From positions 434,001 to 498,000 of the forward strand of contig NZ_CP049107.1 in NCBI RefSeq assembly GCF_011044255.1: 64,000 bases of DNA, in the 5' to 3' direction. Origin of the DNA: Rhizorhabdus phycosphaerae. GTDB lineage: Bacteria; Pseudomonadota; Alphaproteobacteria; Sphingomonadales; Sphingomonadaceae. Both the position numbers and the translations under genes were made by a program. This document shows positions 49,462 through 58,133 of this stretch, one piece after another (the stretch's first letter is position 1; each line of letters begins with the position of its first letter). The notes beneath the pieces were generated by a model, which worked only from the letters and a program-made list of their open reading frames with translations, ran no database searches and was not told where the DNA came from.

Positions 49462-50855
49462 CGGACTGTCTCCGCATGGGGCATCATCGCCGCTTCGGCC
49501 GCGGCAAGCTTCACTGGATCGAGGTCATAGCGGAGCACCGCCAGTATCGCGGCGCCCATGGCAGCGGCCGGGATAGCGGACACGCACAGCCGTATCGCAA
49601 GAATGGCGCCCTCGCCCTGGACGGCGCCGGCTGCAGCCGAAGGGACATATCCCATGGCGGACAGAAAAGCGCCCATCGCAGCAAGCGCGGCGGCAGAAGA
49701 GAGCTTGTCGAACAAGGTCGTGAAACCGGCGAAGGCGCCCTCCCGCCGCTGCCCGCTCTGCACATAATCCCAGCGTACCGCGTCCGACAGCATGGCGTAG
49801 GCGCAAAGGATCATGCCTCCGCCTGCAAGACCACTCACGAGGGCGCGGGTGATGATCGCGACCTGTCCTTCTCCGGGAACGGCCCACATCCACGAGAGGT
49901 GCGACGCCGCGAACAGGCCCATCGCGGCGATATAGCAGGGCTTCTTTCCGACCGAGCGCGACAGCCGAACCCAGGCCGGCATGGAGACGACCAGGGCCAC
50001 GGTGGACGCCATGAAATAGGTACCCAGCAGTCCGTCGCCGACCTTGAGCACATGCCGGCTGAAATAGGCCAGTGCGGCCGACCCGATGGCGGTACCGAAC
50101 AGCAGCAGGACGTGCGCCAGTGCGAGGATGCGGAAAGGCCGGTTGGCCCAGGCCAGACGCGCCTGCCGGCCAAGGTCGACGCCGCGCGGAGCATCGGGCG
50201 CCGCGACGGTGCGCGGGGCAGTCGACAGCAGGCGGACAGCCAGTGAGGTGGCGATCAGGACCACCGCACCCACCGTCAGGGCCATGGCGAGATGCCCTGC
50301 GCGGTCCGCACCCGTCCGCGCCAGCATCCAGGCAGGAAGCGTCGACCCGAGCAGCGTCCCCACCGCATTGCCATAGGTCCGCCACGCCATCAGCCGCGTG
50401 CGCTCATGAGGATCGGCGGAGCTTTCGATCACCATCGCGAAACCGGGTATCGTCAGCAGGGTGAAGCCTGAGGCGTGCAGCGCGAGGGCCAGCGTGACGA
50501 AGATCTGGGTGGCAAGGATCGAACCGAAATCCGGAATACCGAAAAGCATTGCGAGCCCGAGCGGCATGGCGATGCCGCCGGCCATCAGAAAAGGCAACCG
50601 CCTGCCCCAGCGGGTTAGGGCATTGTCGCTCCACGCGCCCACCGCAGGATCGAGAAACCCGTCATAGATCTTCACGCCGGCAAAGATCAGCCCGGCTGCT
50701 CCTGCAGCCATGCCGAGATTATCGGTCAGATAGCGCAGTCCCAGGACCGTCACGACATTCTGGCCGGCGGCATGAGCCACCGGGACGAGGAACGACCCGG
50801 CACGAATGGCCCAGGGTCGTACTGGCTTGTCGGTCAGGCCTGGCGCGTCGCCCAC
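49458..50855 (-). CDS. GPH-type MFS transporter 2
   Basis: 465 residues, 12 helices. The GPH mark KIYDGFLDPAVGAWSDNALT follows helix 2 and GMILCAYAMLSDAVRWDYVQ, with RREGAFAGFTTLFDKLSSAA, the second half. It is similar in architecture to the GPH transporter at 23.5-24.9 kb. The GTG start has no clear alternative. It is second in the operon after the DUF1330 gene (90 bp away) and coupled to the esterase gene. It may import the products of periplasmic hydrolysis. Confidence 0.92.
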   Translation of the reverse strand: MGDAPGLTDKPVRPWAIRAGSFLVPVAHAAGQNVVTVLGLRYLTDNLGMAAGAAGLIFAGVKIYDGFLDPAVGAWSDNALTRWGRRLPFLMAGGIAMPLGLAMLFGIPDFGSILATQIFVTLALALHASGFTLLTIPGFAMVIESSADPHERTRLMAWRTYGNAVGTLLGSTLPAWMLARTGADRAGHLAMALTVGAVVLIATSLAVRLLSTAPRTVAAPDAPRGVDLGRQARLAWANRPFRILALAHVLLLFGTAIGSAALAYFSRHVLKVGDGLLGTYFMASTVALVVSMPAWVRLSRSVGKKPCYIAAMGLFAASHLSWMWAVPGEGQVAIITRALVSGLAGGGMILCAYAMLSDAVRWDYVQSGQRREGAFAGFTTLFDKLSSAAALAAMGAFLSAMGYVPSAAAGAVQGEGAILAIRLCVSAIPAAAMGAAILAVLRYDLDPVKLAAAEAAMMPHAETVR

Positions 50856-50945
50856 ACAGCTACTCCGCAGTGTCTTGGATCCGCGGAAGACTGCCGCCGG
50901 AGATCGATGGCGAGAGACGCGCCCTGCGCTCTATCCGCCCTGCGG

Positions 50946-51236
50946 TCAGCCCTCGACCAGCATCACGCTGATATCTGCCAGTCCCTCGCGCAGCTTCTTG
51001 ACCTCGGCATATTCGGGCGAGTTCCAGAAGCGCAGCGCGGTCTCGCGGTCGGGCCATTCGATGACGATGCCGCCCGCGCCGTCCGGCCCCTCGCCTTCCA
51101 GCACCTGCCCGCCGCGGCCGCGTACGATATATTTGCCGCCCATCGCTTCCGCGAGCTTGGCCGTCGCAGGCGAATAGCGCGACATGAAGGGTTCGCGATC
51201 ATGAACATGGGCGGTGATGATGAACCATGCGGGCGT
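50946..51236 (-). CDS. DUF1330-family small protein with probable ACG start
   Basis: 96 residues if started at ACG. The DUF1330/dimeric ferredoxin-like fold is clear from FIITAHVHDREPF through GKYIVRGRGG to VIEWPDRETALRFWNSPEY. The only in-frame ATG lies 17 codons into the conserved domain and would delete the first beta-strand. An ACG codon is preceded by AGGAG with 8-bp spacing and gives MPAWFIITAHVHDREPF, the normal family start. The next upstream in-frame stop is a TGA, and no ATG, GTG or TTG lies between. Either ACG initiates or the base is a mutation or error of ATG. First gene of a seven-gene operon. Confidence 0.8.
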   Translation of the reverse strand, partial: TPAWFIITAHVHDREPFMSRYSPATAKLAEAMGGKYIVRGRGGQVLEGEGPDGAGGIVIEWPDRETALRFWNSPEYAEVKKLREGLADISVMLVEG

Positions 51237-51309
51237 GGGCTCGACTCCTGGATGATGCAGAGCCGCCTGCTTTGCGCGGCGCCCCTGCGCCCGTCATGTC
51301 CCCCGTGAC

Positions 51310-51330
51310 AATCTCCGACAGGCGAACGAC
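51310..51330. promoter_or_regulatory. Putative regulon operator, site H
   Basis: AATCTCCG-ACAGG-CGAACGA, 73 bp before the ACG start of the DUF1330 operon. The left half is identical to site C and the spacer to sites A2 and B. Confidence 0.45.
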
Positions 51331-51421
51331 CAGGTCGCTTGTGCTGCTCGCATCTTCGCTTGGCCAGGGTGGGGCAAACGCCGCGCCGGCACTGCACAGC
51401 TTCGGCGATAAGCGGAGCGCT

Positions 51422-51937
51422 TCAACCCTTCAGGCGCAGCGGGATCCCCGCTGTCAAAAGCTGGACTTCCGCCACCGCTGCCGCGACGCGCTGGTTGACG
51501 ATGCCGGCCTCGTCCCGGAAACGCCGGGCCAGCGCATTGTCGGGCACGATACCGAGGCCGACCTCGTTGGTCACGAGGATGACCGGCCCCCGTGCCCGTT
51601 CGAGGGCCGCGACGAGACGGGTCGTAGCAGAGATGCAATCCGCGTCGGACAGGATCAGATTGCTGGTCCACAAGGTCAGGCAGTCGACCAGCAGCACGGC
51701 GTCCTCGGCCGCATGCGCCACAACCGCCTCGGCCAGCGCGAGCGGGCATTCGATGGTCTCCCAGTCCGCGCCACGATCGGCTTGATGGCGATCGATCCGA
51801 TCGCGCATCTCGGCGTCGAAAGCCTGTGCCGTCGCGATGAAGAACAGACGTAGGCCCGTCGCTTCCGCACGTTGCTGGGCGTAACGGCTCTTGCCTGACC
51901 GCGCTCCTCCGATCACGAGCAGATGCTGCACGGTCAT
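51422..51937 (-). CDS. cobU: Adenosylcobinamide kinase/adenosylcobinamide-phosphate guanylyltransferase
   Basis: 171 residues. The P-loop GGARSGKS is at the N-terminus, [10 protein letters not shown] follows, [10 protein letters not shown] is at about residue 85 and [19 protein letters not shown] at about 122, the full set for CobU/CobP. It phosphorylates adenosylcobinamide and transfers GMP to give adenosylcobinamide-GDP in nucleotide-loop assembly. The start overlaps the cobQ stop (ATGA). Last gene of the btuB-headed cobalamin operon. Confidence 0.96.
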   Translation of the reverse strand: MTVQHLLVIGGARSGKSRYAQQRAEATGLRLFFIATAQAFDAEMRDRIDRHQADRGADWETIECPLALAEAVVAHAAEDAVLLVDCLTLWTSNLILSDADCISATTRLVAALERARGPVILVTNEVGLGIVPDNALARRFRDEAGIVNQRVAAAVAEVQLLTAGIPLRLKG

Positions 51938-53406
51938 GCCGTCCTGCTTCCGCTCGCCCGCGCCAGCTCGACCATAGCCGAAACGTCGAGGTGCCGTTCG
52001 ATCGCCTGGGCCAGTTCGTCCAGTGCGGCGTCGACGCGCTGTCCGTGGTCCAACCCGTCCGATGCTGCGCCTAGGCGGTGCAGCAATGCCGCCCGGAAAG
52101 CACCCTCTGCCAGCAGCCCATGGACATAGCTGCCGAAGATGCGGTCGGATGGATCGACCGCGCCATCCTCGCCGCCGTCGTCGAAGCGAACGAAGGGCAG
52201 CACCCCGGCCGATCTGCGCGTCACGCCCATATGCATCTCATACCCCTTTAGCCGCGCGCCCAGCGCGATCCCGCCCACTTCGCGCAGAACCTTGTGCGGG
52301 GCGAGGCGGGTTCCGACTTCGAGCAGGCCCAGCCCTTCGACCCGCCCCGCCGGACCCTCTATCCCCTCGGGATCCTCGATCGACCGCCCGAGCATCTGAT
52401 AGCCCCCGCACAAGCCGAGGACGTGCCCGCCCCGCCGCACATGGGCGCGCAGGTCGATGTCCCAGCCTTCGGCACGGAACGCGGCGAGGTCGGCGATCGT
52501 CGCCTTCGAACCCGGCAACACGACCAGCGCCGCCTCCGCCGGCAGCGGACGCCCGGGCGGAACCATGACGAGTTCCACAGCCGGCTCGGCTTTCAGGGGA
52601 TCGAGGTCATCGAAATTGGCGATACGGGGGATGATCGGACAGGCGACAAGCAGGCGGTCGCGCCGCCCTGGCCGGCCGTCCCGCTCGAGAATGACTGCGT
52701 CCTCGCTCGGCAGTCGCGCGACCGCCGCTACCCAGGGCAGCACGCCATGGCCCTTCCACCCCGACAGCGCCTCGATCTGGCGGTAGCCATCCTCGAACAG
52801 GATGGGATCGCCCCGGAATTTGTTGATGATAAAGCCCCTGATCATCGCCGCGTCGTCCGGATCGATCACGGCCCGGGTGCCGACGATCGCGGCAATCACC
52901 CCACCGCGGTCGATATCGCCAACCAGCAGGACCGGCACTCCGGCGGCCCGCGCAAAGCCCATATTGGCGATGTCGCCGGCGCGCAGGTTGATTTCGGCCG
53001 GCGACCCGGCGCCTTCGACCACGACCACATCGCAATCCTGTTCGAGCCGCCGGAAGCTCTGCATCACCTCGTCGAGGAGCGGTCGGCGCGCCTCGCGGAA
53101 ATTGGCCGCGCCCAGCGTTCCCCGGACCTTGCCATGGACGATCAGCTGCGAGGTCCGGTCCGCCTGCGGCTTCAGCAGCACCGGGTTGAAATCGCTGTGG
53201 GGCTGGACGCGACAGGCGATCGCCTGCAACGCCTGGGCCCGCCCGATCTCGCCCCCGTCTATCGTGACAGCGGCGTTGTTCGACATGTTCTGCGGCTTGA
53301 ACGGACGCACCGAAAGCCCCCGCCTGACCAACGCGCGACACAGCCCGGCGACGAGCACCGATTTGCCCACGTCCGATCCCGTGCCCTGCAGCATCAACGC
53401 AGCCAT
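51934..53406 (-). CDS. cobQ: Adenosylcobyric acid synthase
   Basis: 490 residues. It begins [20 protein letters not shown] (ATP-binding dethiobiotin-synthase-like domain) and has [13 protein letters not shown] in the middle. The C-terminal class I glutamine amidotransferase domain has its cysteine in [11 protein letters not shown] and histidine in YVHGL. It amidates four carboxylates of adenosylcobyrinic acid a,c-diamide using glutamine and ATP. GGGAGG lies 6 bp before the ATG, so that start was preferred over an internal one coupled to the cbiB stop. It overlaps cbiB by 13 bp and cobU by 4 bp. Confidence 0.97.
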   Translation of the reverse strand: MAALMLQGTGSDVGKSVLVAGLCRALVRRGLSVRPFKPQNMSNNAAVTIDGGEIGRAQALQAIACRVQPHSDFNPVLLKPQADRTSQLIVHGKVRGTLGAANFREARRPLLDEVMQSFRRLEQDCDVVVVEGAGSPAEINLRAGDIANMGFARAAGVPVLLVGDIDRGGVIAAIVGTRAVIDPDDAAMIRGFIINKFRGDPILFEDGYRQIEALSGWKGHGVLPWVAAVARLPSEDAVILERDGRPGRRDRLLVACPIIPRIANFDDLDPLKAEPAVELVMVPPGRPLPAEAALVVLPGSKATIADLAAFRAEGWDIDLRAHVRRGGHVLGLCGGYQMLGRSIEDPEGIEGPAGRVEGLGLLEVGTRLAPHKVLREVGGIALGARLKGYEMHMGVTRRSAGVLPFVRFDDGGEDGAVDPSDRIFGSYVHGLLAEGAFRAALLHRLGAASDGLDHGQRVDAALDELAQAIERHLDVSAMVELARASGSRTA

Positions 53407-54332
53407 GCGATACCTCCCGCCACGATCCAAAGAAGCCCGCACGCCCTGACATAAAGGCGCAGTGCCCGGTCGATGTCCGCTCCGGTCGCGTCGGTGCGGC
53501 CGCTGCCGATCCAGGGCTTGTCCAGCATGACGCCGTCGTAGCGCAAGGGGCCCGCCAGGCGCAGGCCCAGCGCGCCCGCCATCGCCGCCTCGGGCCAGCC
53601 CGCATTGGGCGAGGCGTGGTTGCCATGGTCGCGCCACAGCGTCCGCCATCCACCCGCGCCCGCGATACAGAGCAGCATTCCCGAGATGCGGGCCGGCACG
53701 AGGTTCAGCCCGTCGTCCAGACGCGCCGCCGCCCAGCCATAGGCACGCCAGCGCGCCTCGCGATGGCCGATCATGCTGTCGGCGGTGTTGACCGCCTTGT
53801 AGATCCACAGGCCCGGCAGTCCGCCCACCAGCAGCCAGAAGAGCGGAGCGACCACGCCGTCGCAAAGGCTCTCGGCCAGGCTCTCGATCGCCGCCCGCGC
53901 GACGCCGGCGGGGTCCAGCTCATCGACGTCGCGGCCGACGATCCGGCCGACCGCCTCGCGCGCCGCAGGCAGGTCGCCCTCTGCGAGACGGCGTGCGACG
54001 GGCCGCACATGGTCGAACAGGCTGCGCTGGGCGAGCCCGGGGAATGCCAGCAGCGCAAAGGCGATCCAGGTGAGCGATCCCATCAGCGATCGAAGGACCC
54101 CTTCCATCAACGCCAGACCAGCGCCGACGACCGCCACGAGAAGCAGCACCGACAGCATGCCGAGCAGGCGACGCCTTTGGTCGCCAAGCTCAGGGCGGTT
54201 CCACCGTCTCTCGCACAGGGCGATCAGCCTGGCGAAGCCACCGACCGGATGACCCAGCCATCGATATAGCCGGTCGGGCCATCCGAGGGCCGCGTCCAGC
54301 ATCAGCGCGACGAGCGCAACGGGGTCAGCCAT
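53394..54332 (-). CDS. cbiB: Adenosylcobinamide-phosphate synthase, membrane protein
   Basis: 312 residues with several hydrophobic helices. Conserved pieces are [20 protein letters not shown] at the N-terminus, [31 protein letters not shown] and [14 protein letters not shown]. It attaches (R)-1-amino-2-propanol or its phosphate to adenosylcobyric acid at the inner membrane. It lies between cobC and cobQ with 8- and 13-bp overlaps. Confidence 0.96.
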   Translation of the reverse strand: MADPVALVALMLDAALGWPDRLYRWLGHPVGGFARLIALCERRWNRPELGDQRRRLLGMLSVLLLVAVVGAGLALMEGVLRSLMGSLTWIAFALLAFPGLAQRSLFDHVRPVARRLAEGDLPAAREAVGRIVGRDVDELDPAGVARAAIESLAESLCDGVVAPLFWLLVGGLPGLWIYKAVNTADSMIGHREARWRAYGWAAARLDDGLNLVPARISGMLLCIAGAGGWRTLWRDHGNHASPNAGWPEAAMAGALGLRLAGPLRYDGVMLDKPWIGSGRTDATGADIDRALRLYVRACGLLWIVAGGIAWLR

Positions 54333-55320
54333 CGCCTAGCGCCCGGTCGAGCCTTTCGAGCGAAAGCGCGCTGTCCGGCAGTCCAAATCGTATCCAGCGG
54401 GAATACTCGGCAAAGGGCCGGACGAGGATGTGGTGACGGGCAAGGCGCTCGAACAGAAAAGCAGCGTCTTCGGTCTCGACGAGGCGAAAGAGCGGGCAGC
54501 CCCCCTGGGGTGCATAGCCATGCGATTGCAGCACCCGGTCGAGCTTCGCCGCCTCAATCGGAAGTCGGGTCCGCGCAGCGCCGATCCAGGATCGGTCGCG
54601 ATAGGCGCTGCCGGCCATAGCGATGGCTGCCGCGTTGATCGGCCAAGCCCCGAGCACCGCACGCAACCGCGCCAGGAACGCGGGTGGCGCCACGACGAAA
54701 CCGAGACGAAGCCCGGCGAGGCCGAAGAATTTGCCAAAGGAGCGCAGCACTACAAGGCGCTCCGCGTCCGGAACGTCTCCGGCCAGGCTCATCTCGGGAC
54801 AGACATCGGCATAGGCCTCGTCGACCAGCAGCCAGCGTCGCGGCACGGCATGATGGAGCGCCAGCAGTGACGCGCGATCGATCGTCCGACCGTCGGGATT
54901 ATTGGGATTGGCCAGGACGAGCACCCCCTCTTCTCCCCCGCCCATTCCGGAAGCAGCGGCCTGCTCCAGCGTGATGCAGCGCGCGGTGTCGAACATTTCG
55001 ACGTGGCTACGATAGGATGGGGCCAGGACCTCGCCCGTCCCGCCCAAAAGCCGGCCGATCAGGCGAAGGGCAAGCTCCGTCCCCGGGACCGCGCACACAT
55101 GCTCGTCGGTGCATCCGAAATGCGCCGCGGCGGCGCGCTCCAGATCCTCCAGCGCCTCTTCGTCCGGCAGCCGGGTCCAGTCGATCGCGACAGGCTCCGA
55201 CGATGCCCAGGGCTTGGGGTTGACGCCTGTCGAGAGGTCGAGCCAGTCCTCCGCATGGCCGCCGAAATGCCGGCGGGCGGCTGACAGCCCGCCGCCATGC
55301 CAGGTCCAGCGGTCCATCAT
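54325..55320 (-). CDS. cobC: L-threonine-O-3-phosphate decarboxylase (PLP aminotransferase fold)
   Basis: 331 residues of class I/II aminotransferase fold. It opens WHGGGLSAARRHFGG and LDLSTGVNPKPW, typical of CobD/CobC, has VLANPNNPDGRTI, and the PLP lysine lies in RSFGKFFGLAGLRLG. It makes aminopropanol phosphate for the cobalamin nucleotide loop. Two adjacent ATGs overlap the cobS stop; the first forms ATGA. The frame is open over cobS upstream and this is not used. Confidence 0.94.
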   Translation of the reverse strand: MMDRWTWHGGGLSAARRHFGGHAEDWLDLSTGVNPKPWASSEPVAIDWTRLPDEEALEDLERAAAAHFGCTDEHVCAVPGTELALRLIGRLLGGTGEVLAPSYRSHVEMFDTARCITLEQAAASGMGGGEEGVLVLANPNNPDGRTIDRASLLALHHAVPRRWLLVDEAYADVCPEMSLAGDVPDAERLVVLRSFGKFFGLAGLRLGFVVAPPAFLARLRAVLGAWPINAAAIAMAGSAYRDRSWIGAARTRLPIEAAKLDRVLQSHGYAPQGGCPLFRLVETEDAAFLFERLARHHILVRPFAEYSRWIRFGLPDSALSLERLDRALGDG

Positions 55321-56036
55321 CGCACCCAGCCCGCTGCGATGATGGACAAGAGCAGCCAAGTTTCGGTCAGCTCGATACCGGCGCCGTGACTGTCGCCCGA
55401 TATCCCGCCCAGCCGTCGCGCGACGAAGAAATGCCAGCCGGCGAGCGCCGGTACCAACGCCAGCAACGGCGGAACCACGACGGATAATGCCGCCAACAGG
55501 GTCAACCAGGCCAGCAGATGCACCCGATGCGCACCCGCACGCAGGCGCGAACCGAGGCCGCCATGCAGGGACGGAAGGCTCAGCGTCCATGCGACCGGCC
55601 CGATCCGTGCGGCCAGCGGGATCAGTAGCAGGGCGAGCCAGTTCTGCGCTTCGACGACCGCATGGAGCAGCACAAGCTTGGTCGCAACCTGTGCCGCGAT
55701 GGCGACGACGCCGAAGCTTCCGACATGGGGGTCGGCCATCACCTTGGACAGCCGCGCCGGATCGCCATGCGCGGCACCCAGCCCGTCGGTGACGTCGGCC
55801 AGCCCGTCCAGATGCAGCGCCCCGGTCACAGCGATCCAGGCGAGAAGACCCAGCAGCGCAGCCACCCAGGCGTCGTGCGGCGCGACTGCCCAAGCCATCA
55901 CCGTCACAGGAAGCCCGACAACCAGCCCGGTTGCCGGCAGCCAGGCCATGACGCGGTCGAAATCCGCTTGCCTGGCCAGGCTTGCCGGCAAGGGCAAACG
56001 CGTCATGAAGAGTATAGCGGCGATCAGCCCTTTCAT
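55317..56036 (-). CDS. cobS: Adenosylcobinamide-GDP ribazoletransferase (cobalamin synthase)
   Basis: 239 residues, hydrophobic. It has the N-terminal FMTRLPLPAS, and HLDGLADVTDGLGAAHGDPA carries the metal-binding aspartates; GGISGDSHGAGIELTE lies near the C-terminus. It joins adenosylcobinamide-GDP to alpha-ribazole (phosphate) in the inner membrane. The ATG overlaps the upstream phosphatase stop by 4 bp. Confidence 0.95.
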   Translation of the reverse strand: MKGLIAAILFMTRLPLPASLARQADFDRVMAWLPATGLVVGLPVTVMAWAVAPHDAWVAALLGLLAWIAVTGALHLDGLADVTDGLGAAHGDPARLSKVMADPHVGSFGVVAIAAQVATKLVLLHAVVEAQNWLALLLIPLAARIGPVAWTLSLPSLHGGLGSRLRAGAHRVHLLAWLTLLAALSVVVPPLLALVPALAGWHFFVARRLGGISGDSHGAGIELTETWLLLSIIAAGWVR

Positions 56037-56602
56037 GGACGGAGCCCGACAATCTGGGCAGCGCCGCCGTCCCCAGGCCATATTTCGATGCTCAGAAGCG
56101 ACGCATTTCCGATCTGAAAAGCCCATAACTGACGAACGTCGAAGCCGCAGAGATGCGCCAGCGCGGCGCGGATCGATCCACCATGGGCAACGACCAGAGT
56201 CGACTGCCGCTCCAAGGCCGACACGGCATCCCCGACGCGGCGGACCAGTTCGGACCAGCGTTCCCCGCCTTCCGGCGGATGCAGGTCGGGGTCGCCCCAG
56301 AAGCGCGAGAGAGCAGCGGGATCCACGTCCCCGGGATGTACCCCGTCCCAGCGCCCGAAATCGAGCTCGCGCCACGCCGGATCGAGGCGAAGCGGTGCGC
56401 CATGGGCCTCGGCGATCCGCTCGGCGGCGACCGCGCAGCGGCTCAGGTCCGAACTGACGACCAGATCGAACCGCAGATCGGCGGCCTGCTCCAGACAAGC
56501 CCTGATCCCCGACGGGCTCGGCGCGACATCGGTCCGCCCGTTGAAACGTCCTCCGTCCGCGGTTGCGCCGTGGCGCAACAGGTGCAGCGAAAAGGGTCTC
56601 AT
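56033..56602 (-). CDS. cobC: Alpha-ribazole phosphatase (histidine phosphatase family)
   Basis: 189 residues. The RHG motif LLRHGATADGG at the N-terminus includes the phosphorylated histidine; WRELDFGRWDG is at about residue 82 and VVAHGGSIRA carries the second histidine. Operon position between cobT and cobS, with ATGA overlaps on both sides, supports removal of the 5'-phosphate of alpha-ribazole phosphate. Note that the aminotransferase downstream is also called cobC in other nomenclature. Confidence 0.92.
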   Translation of the reverse strand: MRPFSLHLLRHGATADGGRFNGRTDVAPSPSGIRACLEQAADLRFDLVVSSDLSRCAVAAERIAEAHGAPLRLDPAWRELDFGRWDGVHPGDVDPAALSRFWGDPDLHPPEGGERWSELVRRVGDAVSALERQSTLVVAHGGSIRAALAHLCGFDVRQLWAFQIGNASLLSIEIWPGDGGAAQIVGLRP

Positions 56603-57612
56603 TCCCTGTCCTCGACCCCGGCTTCGGCAAAGCTCGCCATGCCAGAATGGGTGGCGAGTGCTGCGCGGACGAGCGTCGCGGCAAGCGCTGCGCCGCTGGC
56701 TTCCCCAAGCCGCATGTCGAGATCGAGCAGCGGGCGCAATCCGAGCCGGTCGAGCAGGCGGATATGGCCTGGCTCGGCCGAGCGGTGACCCGCGAGGCAA
56801 TGGGCCGTGATCGCCGGATTTTCCGAAGCGAATGGCGCGATGGCGGCACAGCAGATGAAGCCGTCCAGAAGAACGGGGATACGCAATTGCCGGGCGCGCA
56901 GCACCGCTCCGGCAATGGCCGCGATCTCGCGCCCGCCGAGGCGTCGCAGCGTTTCGAACGGCGTGGCGGGTGCATCGCGGTGACGGGCCAGACCGGCTTC
57001 GACGACCGCGATCTTGCGCGCTATGCCTTCACCGTCGAGGCCGGTGCCGGGGCCGGTCCACTGCGTCGCCGAGCCGCCAAAGCTGCGCGCGGCCAGGGCC
57101 GCGGCCGCGGTCGAATTGCCGATGCCCATCTCGCCCAGGACGATGAGGTCGAGACCGGATTCGACCGTCCGTGCGCCGGCCGACATTGCCGCAAGACATT
57201 CGTCCACCGAAAGGGCCGGCCCGAGCGTGAAGTCGGCCGTCGGCTGGTCCAGATCGAGGGCGACCACGTCCAGCGCCAGACCGGCGACCGCCGCCAGCGC
57301 GTTGATCGCTGCGCCTCCGGCCTTGAAATTGGCGACCATCTGCCCGGTTACGGCCACCGGAAAGGCGCTCACCCCGAGCCCCGCAACGCCATGATTGCCC
57401 GCGAAAACGACGATCTTGCCGGTGTCGAGGCGAGGAGTCGCGCGGCCCTGCCAGCCTGCCATGAACAGGGCGATATCTTCGAGGCGGCCAAGGGAACCCC
57501 GCGGCTTTGTCAGGCTGTCCTGACGTCGCCTGGCGGCTGCCATCACGGCGCTATCCGGTTCGCCGATGCTCTGCAGGGCCTGTTCGACTGCCTCGACCGA
57601 AGCGAAACTCAT
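56599..57612 (-). CDS. cobT: Nicotinate-nucleotide--dimethylbenzimidazole phosphoribosyltransferase
   Basis: 337 residues. KPRGSLGRLEDIALFMAGWQ is at the N-terminus, VFAGNHGVAGLGVSAFPVAV follows, LGEMGIGNSTAAAAL is at about residue 165, and the catalytic glutamate lies in HRSAEPGH near the C-terminus. It makes alpha-ribazole phosphate from DMB and nicotinate mononucleotide; the DMB would be supplied by BluB encoded 4 kb upstream. The start overlaps the DUF1636 stop (ATGA). Confidence 0.96.
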   Translation of the reverse strand: MSFASVEAVEQALQSIGEPDSAVMAAARRRQDSLTKPRGSLGRLEDIALFMAGWQGRATPRLDTGKIVVFAGNHGVAGLGVSAFPVAVTGQMVANFKAGGAAINALAAVAGLALDVVALDLDQPTADFTLGPALSVDECLAAMSAGARTVESGLDLIVLGEMGIGNSTAAAALAARSFGGSATQWTGPGTGLDGEGIARKIAVVEAGLARHRDAPATPFETLRRLGGREIAAIAGAVLRARQLRIPVLLDGFICCAAIAPFASENPAITAHCLAGHRSAEPGHIRLLDRLGLRPLLDLDMRLGEASGAALAATLVRAALATHSGMASFAEAGVEDRE

Positions 57613-58019
57613 CGCAATACAAAGCCTTCCGGAGGAGAGCGGGAGATGAAATGGCCTTTCACGCCCTCGGGCCACTGGGCGTAGCGGACGCTACCATGAG
57701 TGCTGTCGGCGTAGAGCAATGCATAATCGAGGATCGCCCTCGCTGCCTCCGCGTCGGGCGTGAAGCGACCGAGGACATAGGATATCTTGCCGGGTGCGCG
57801 CAGATGGACGGAGATATGCTCCGAGCACGCGAAGAAGCAGGCCATCGTCTGGATGCCCAGCCCTTCATAGCGGCTGTCACGGCGTTGTATTTCGAGCATG
57901 GCCTCGGCAAGCAGCGCGCCGCCGCGCCTGCCGCTGCCGTCCTCGCGCAAATCGCTCGAGACCCTGCACGTGGCACAGATGACGATCGAGGGGCCCGTCG
58001 CTGTCGGCTCAAGCATCAT
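57609..58019 (-). CDS. DUF1636 cysteine-containing protein of cobalamin loci
   Basis: 136 residues. A CATC pair is near the N-terminus (IVICATCRVSSDLR) and two more cysteines lie in MACFFACSEHISVHL, a likely metal or Fe-S site of thioredoxin-like ferredoxin style; the C-terminus is WPEGVKGHFISRSPP. DUF1636 proteins are often found in cobalamin operons, and this one is coupled to cobT by ATGA overlap. The function is unknown; a metal carrier role is possible. GGAGG lies 5-8 bp before two adjacent ATGs. Confidence 0.85.
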   Translation of the reverse strand: MMLEPTATGPSIVICATCRVSSDLREDGSGRRGGALLAEAMLEIQRRDSRYEGLGIQTMACFFACSEHISVHLRAPGKISYVLGRFTPDAEAARAILDYALLYADSTHGSVRYAQWPEGVKGHFISRSPPEGFVLR

Positions 58020-58058
58020 GATGCCCTCCGCTTGCGGTGCCGGTCCTGTTCGCGGGAA

Positions 58059-58085
58059 GCGGCCACATCCCATGAATGTGGCCGC
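58059..58085. other. Intercistronic stem-loop between btuB and the DUF1636 gene
   Basis: Perfect 10-bp arms GCGGCCACAT / ATGTGGCCGC with a 7-base loop, in the 114-bp gap after btuB. A second GC-rich hairpin (GCTCCCCCACG / CGCGGGGGAGC) lies just upstream of it on the minus strand. No T-tract follows, so this could be mRNA processing or stability structure rather than a terminator. Confidence 0.5.
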
Positions 58086-58133
58086 CGACGCTCCCCCGCG
58101 ATGCGTCGGTAATGCTCGTGGGGGAGCCGAACA

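Noticed and set aside
53407-53865. Longer N-terminus for cobQ
   Set aside because: It overlaps cbiB in another frame; GGGAGG before [10 protein letters not shown] and the family's usual start fix the shorter form.
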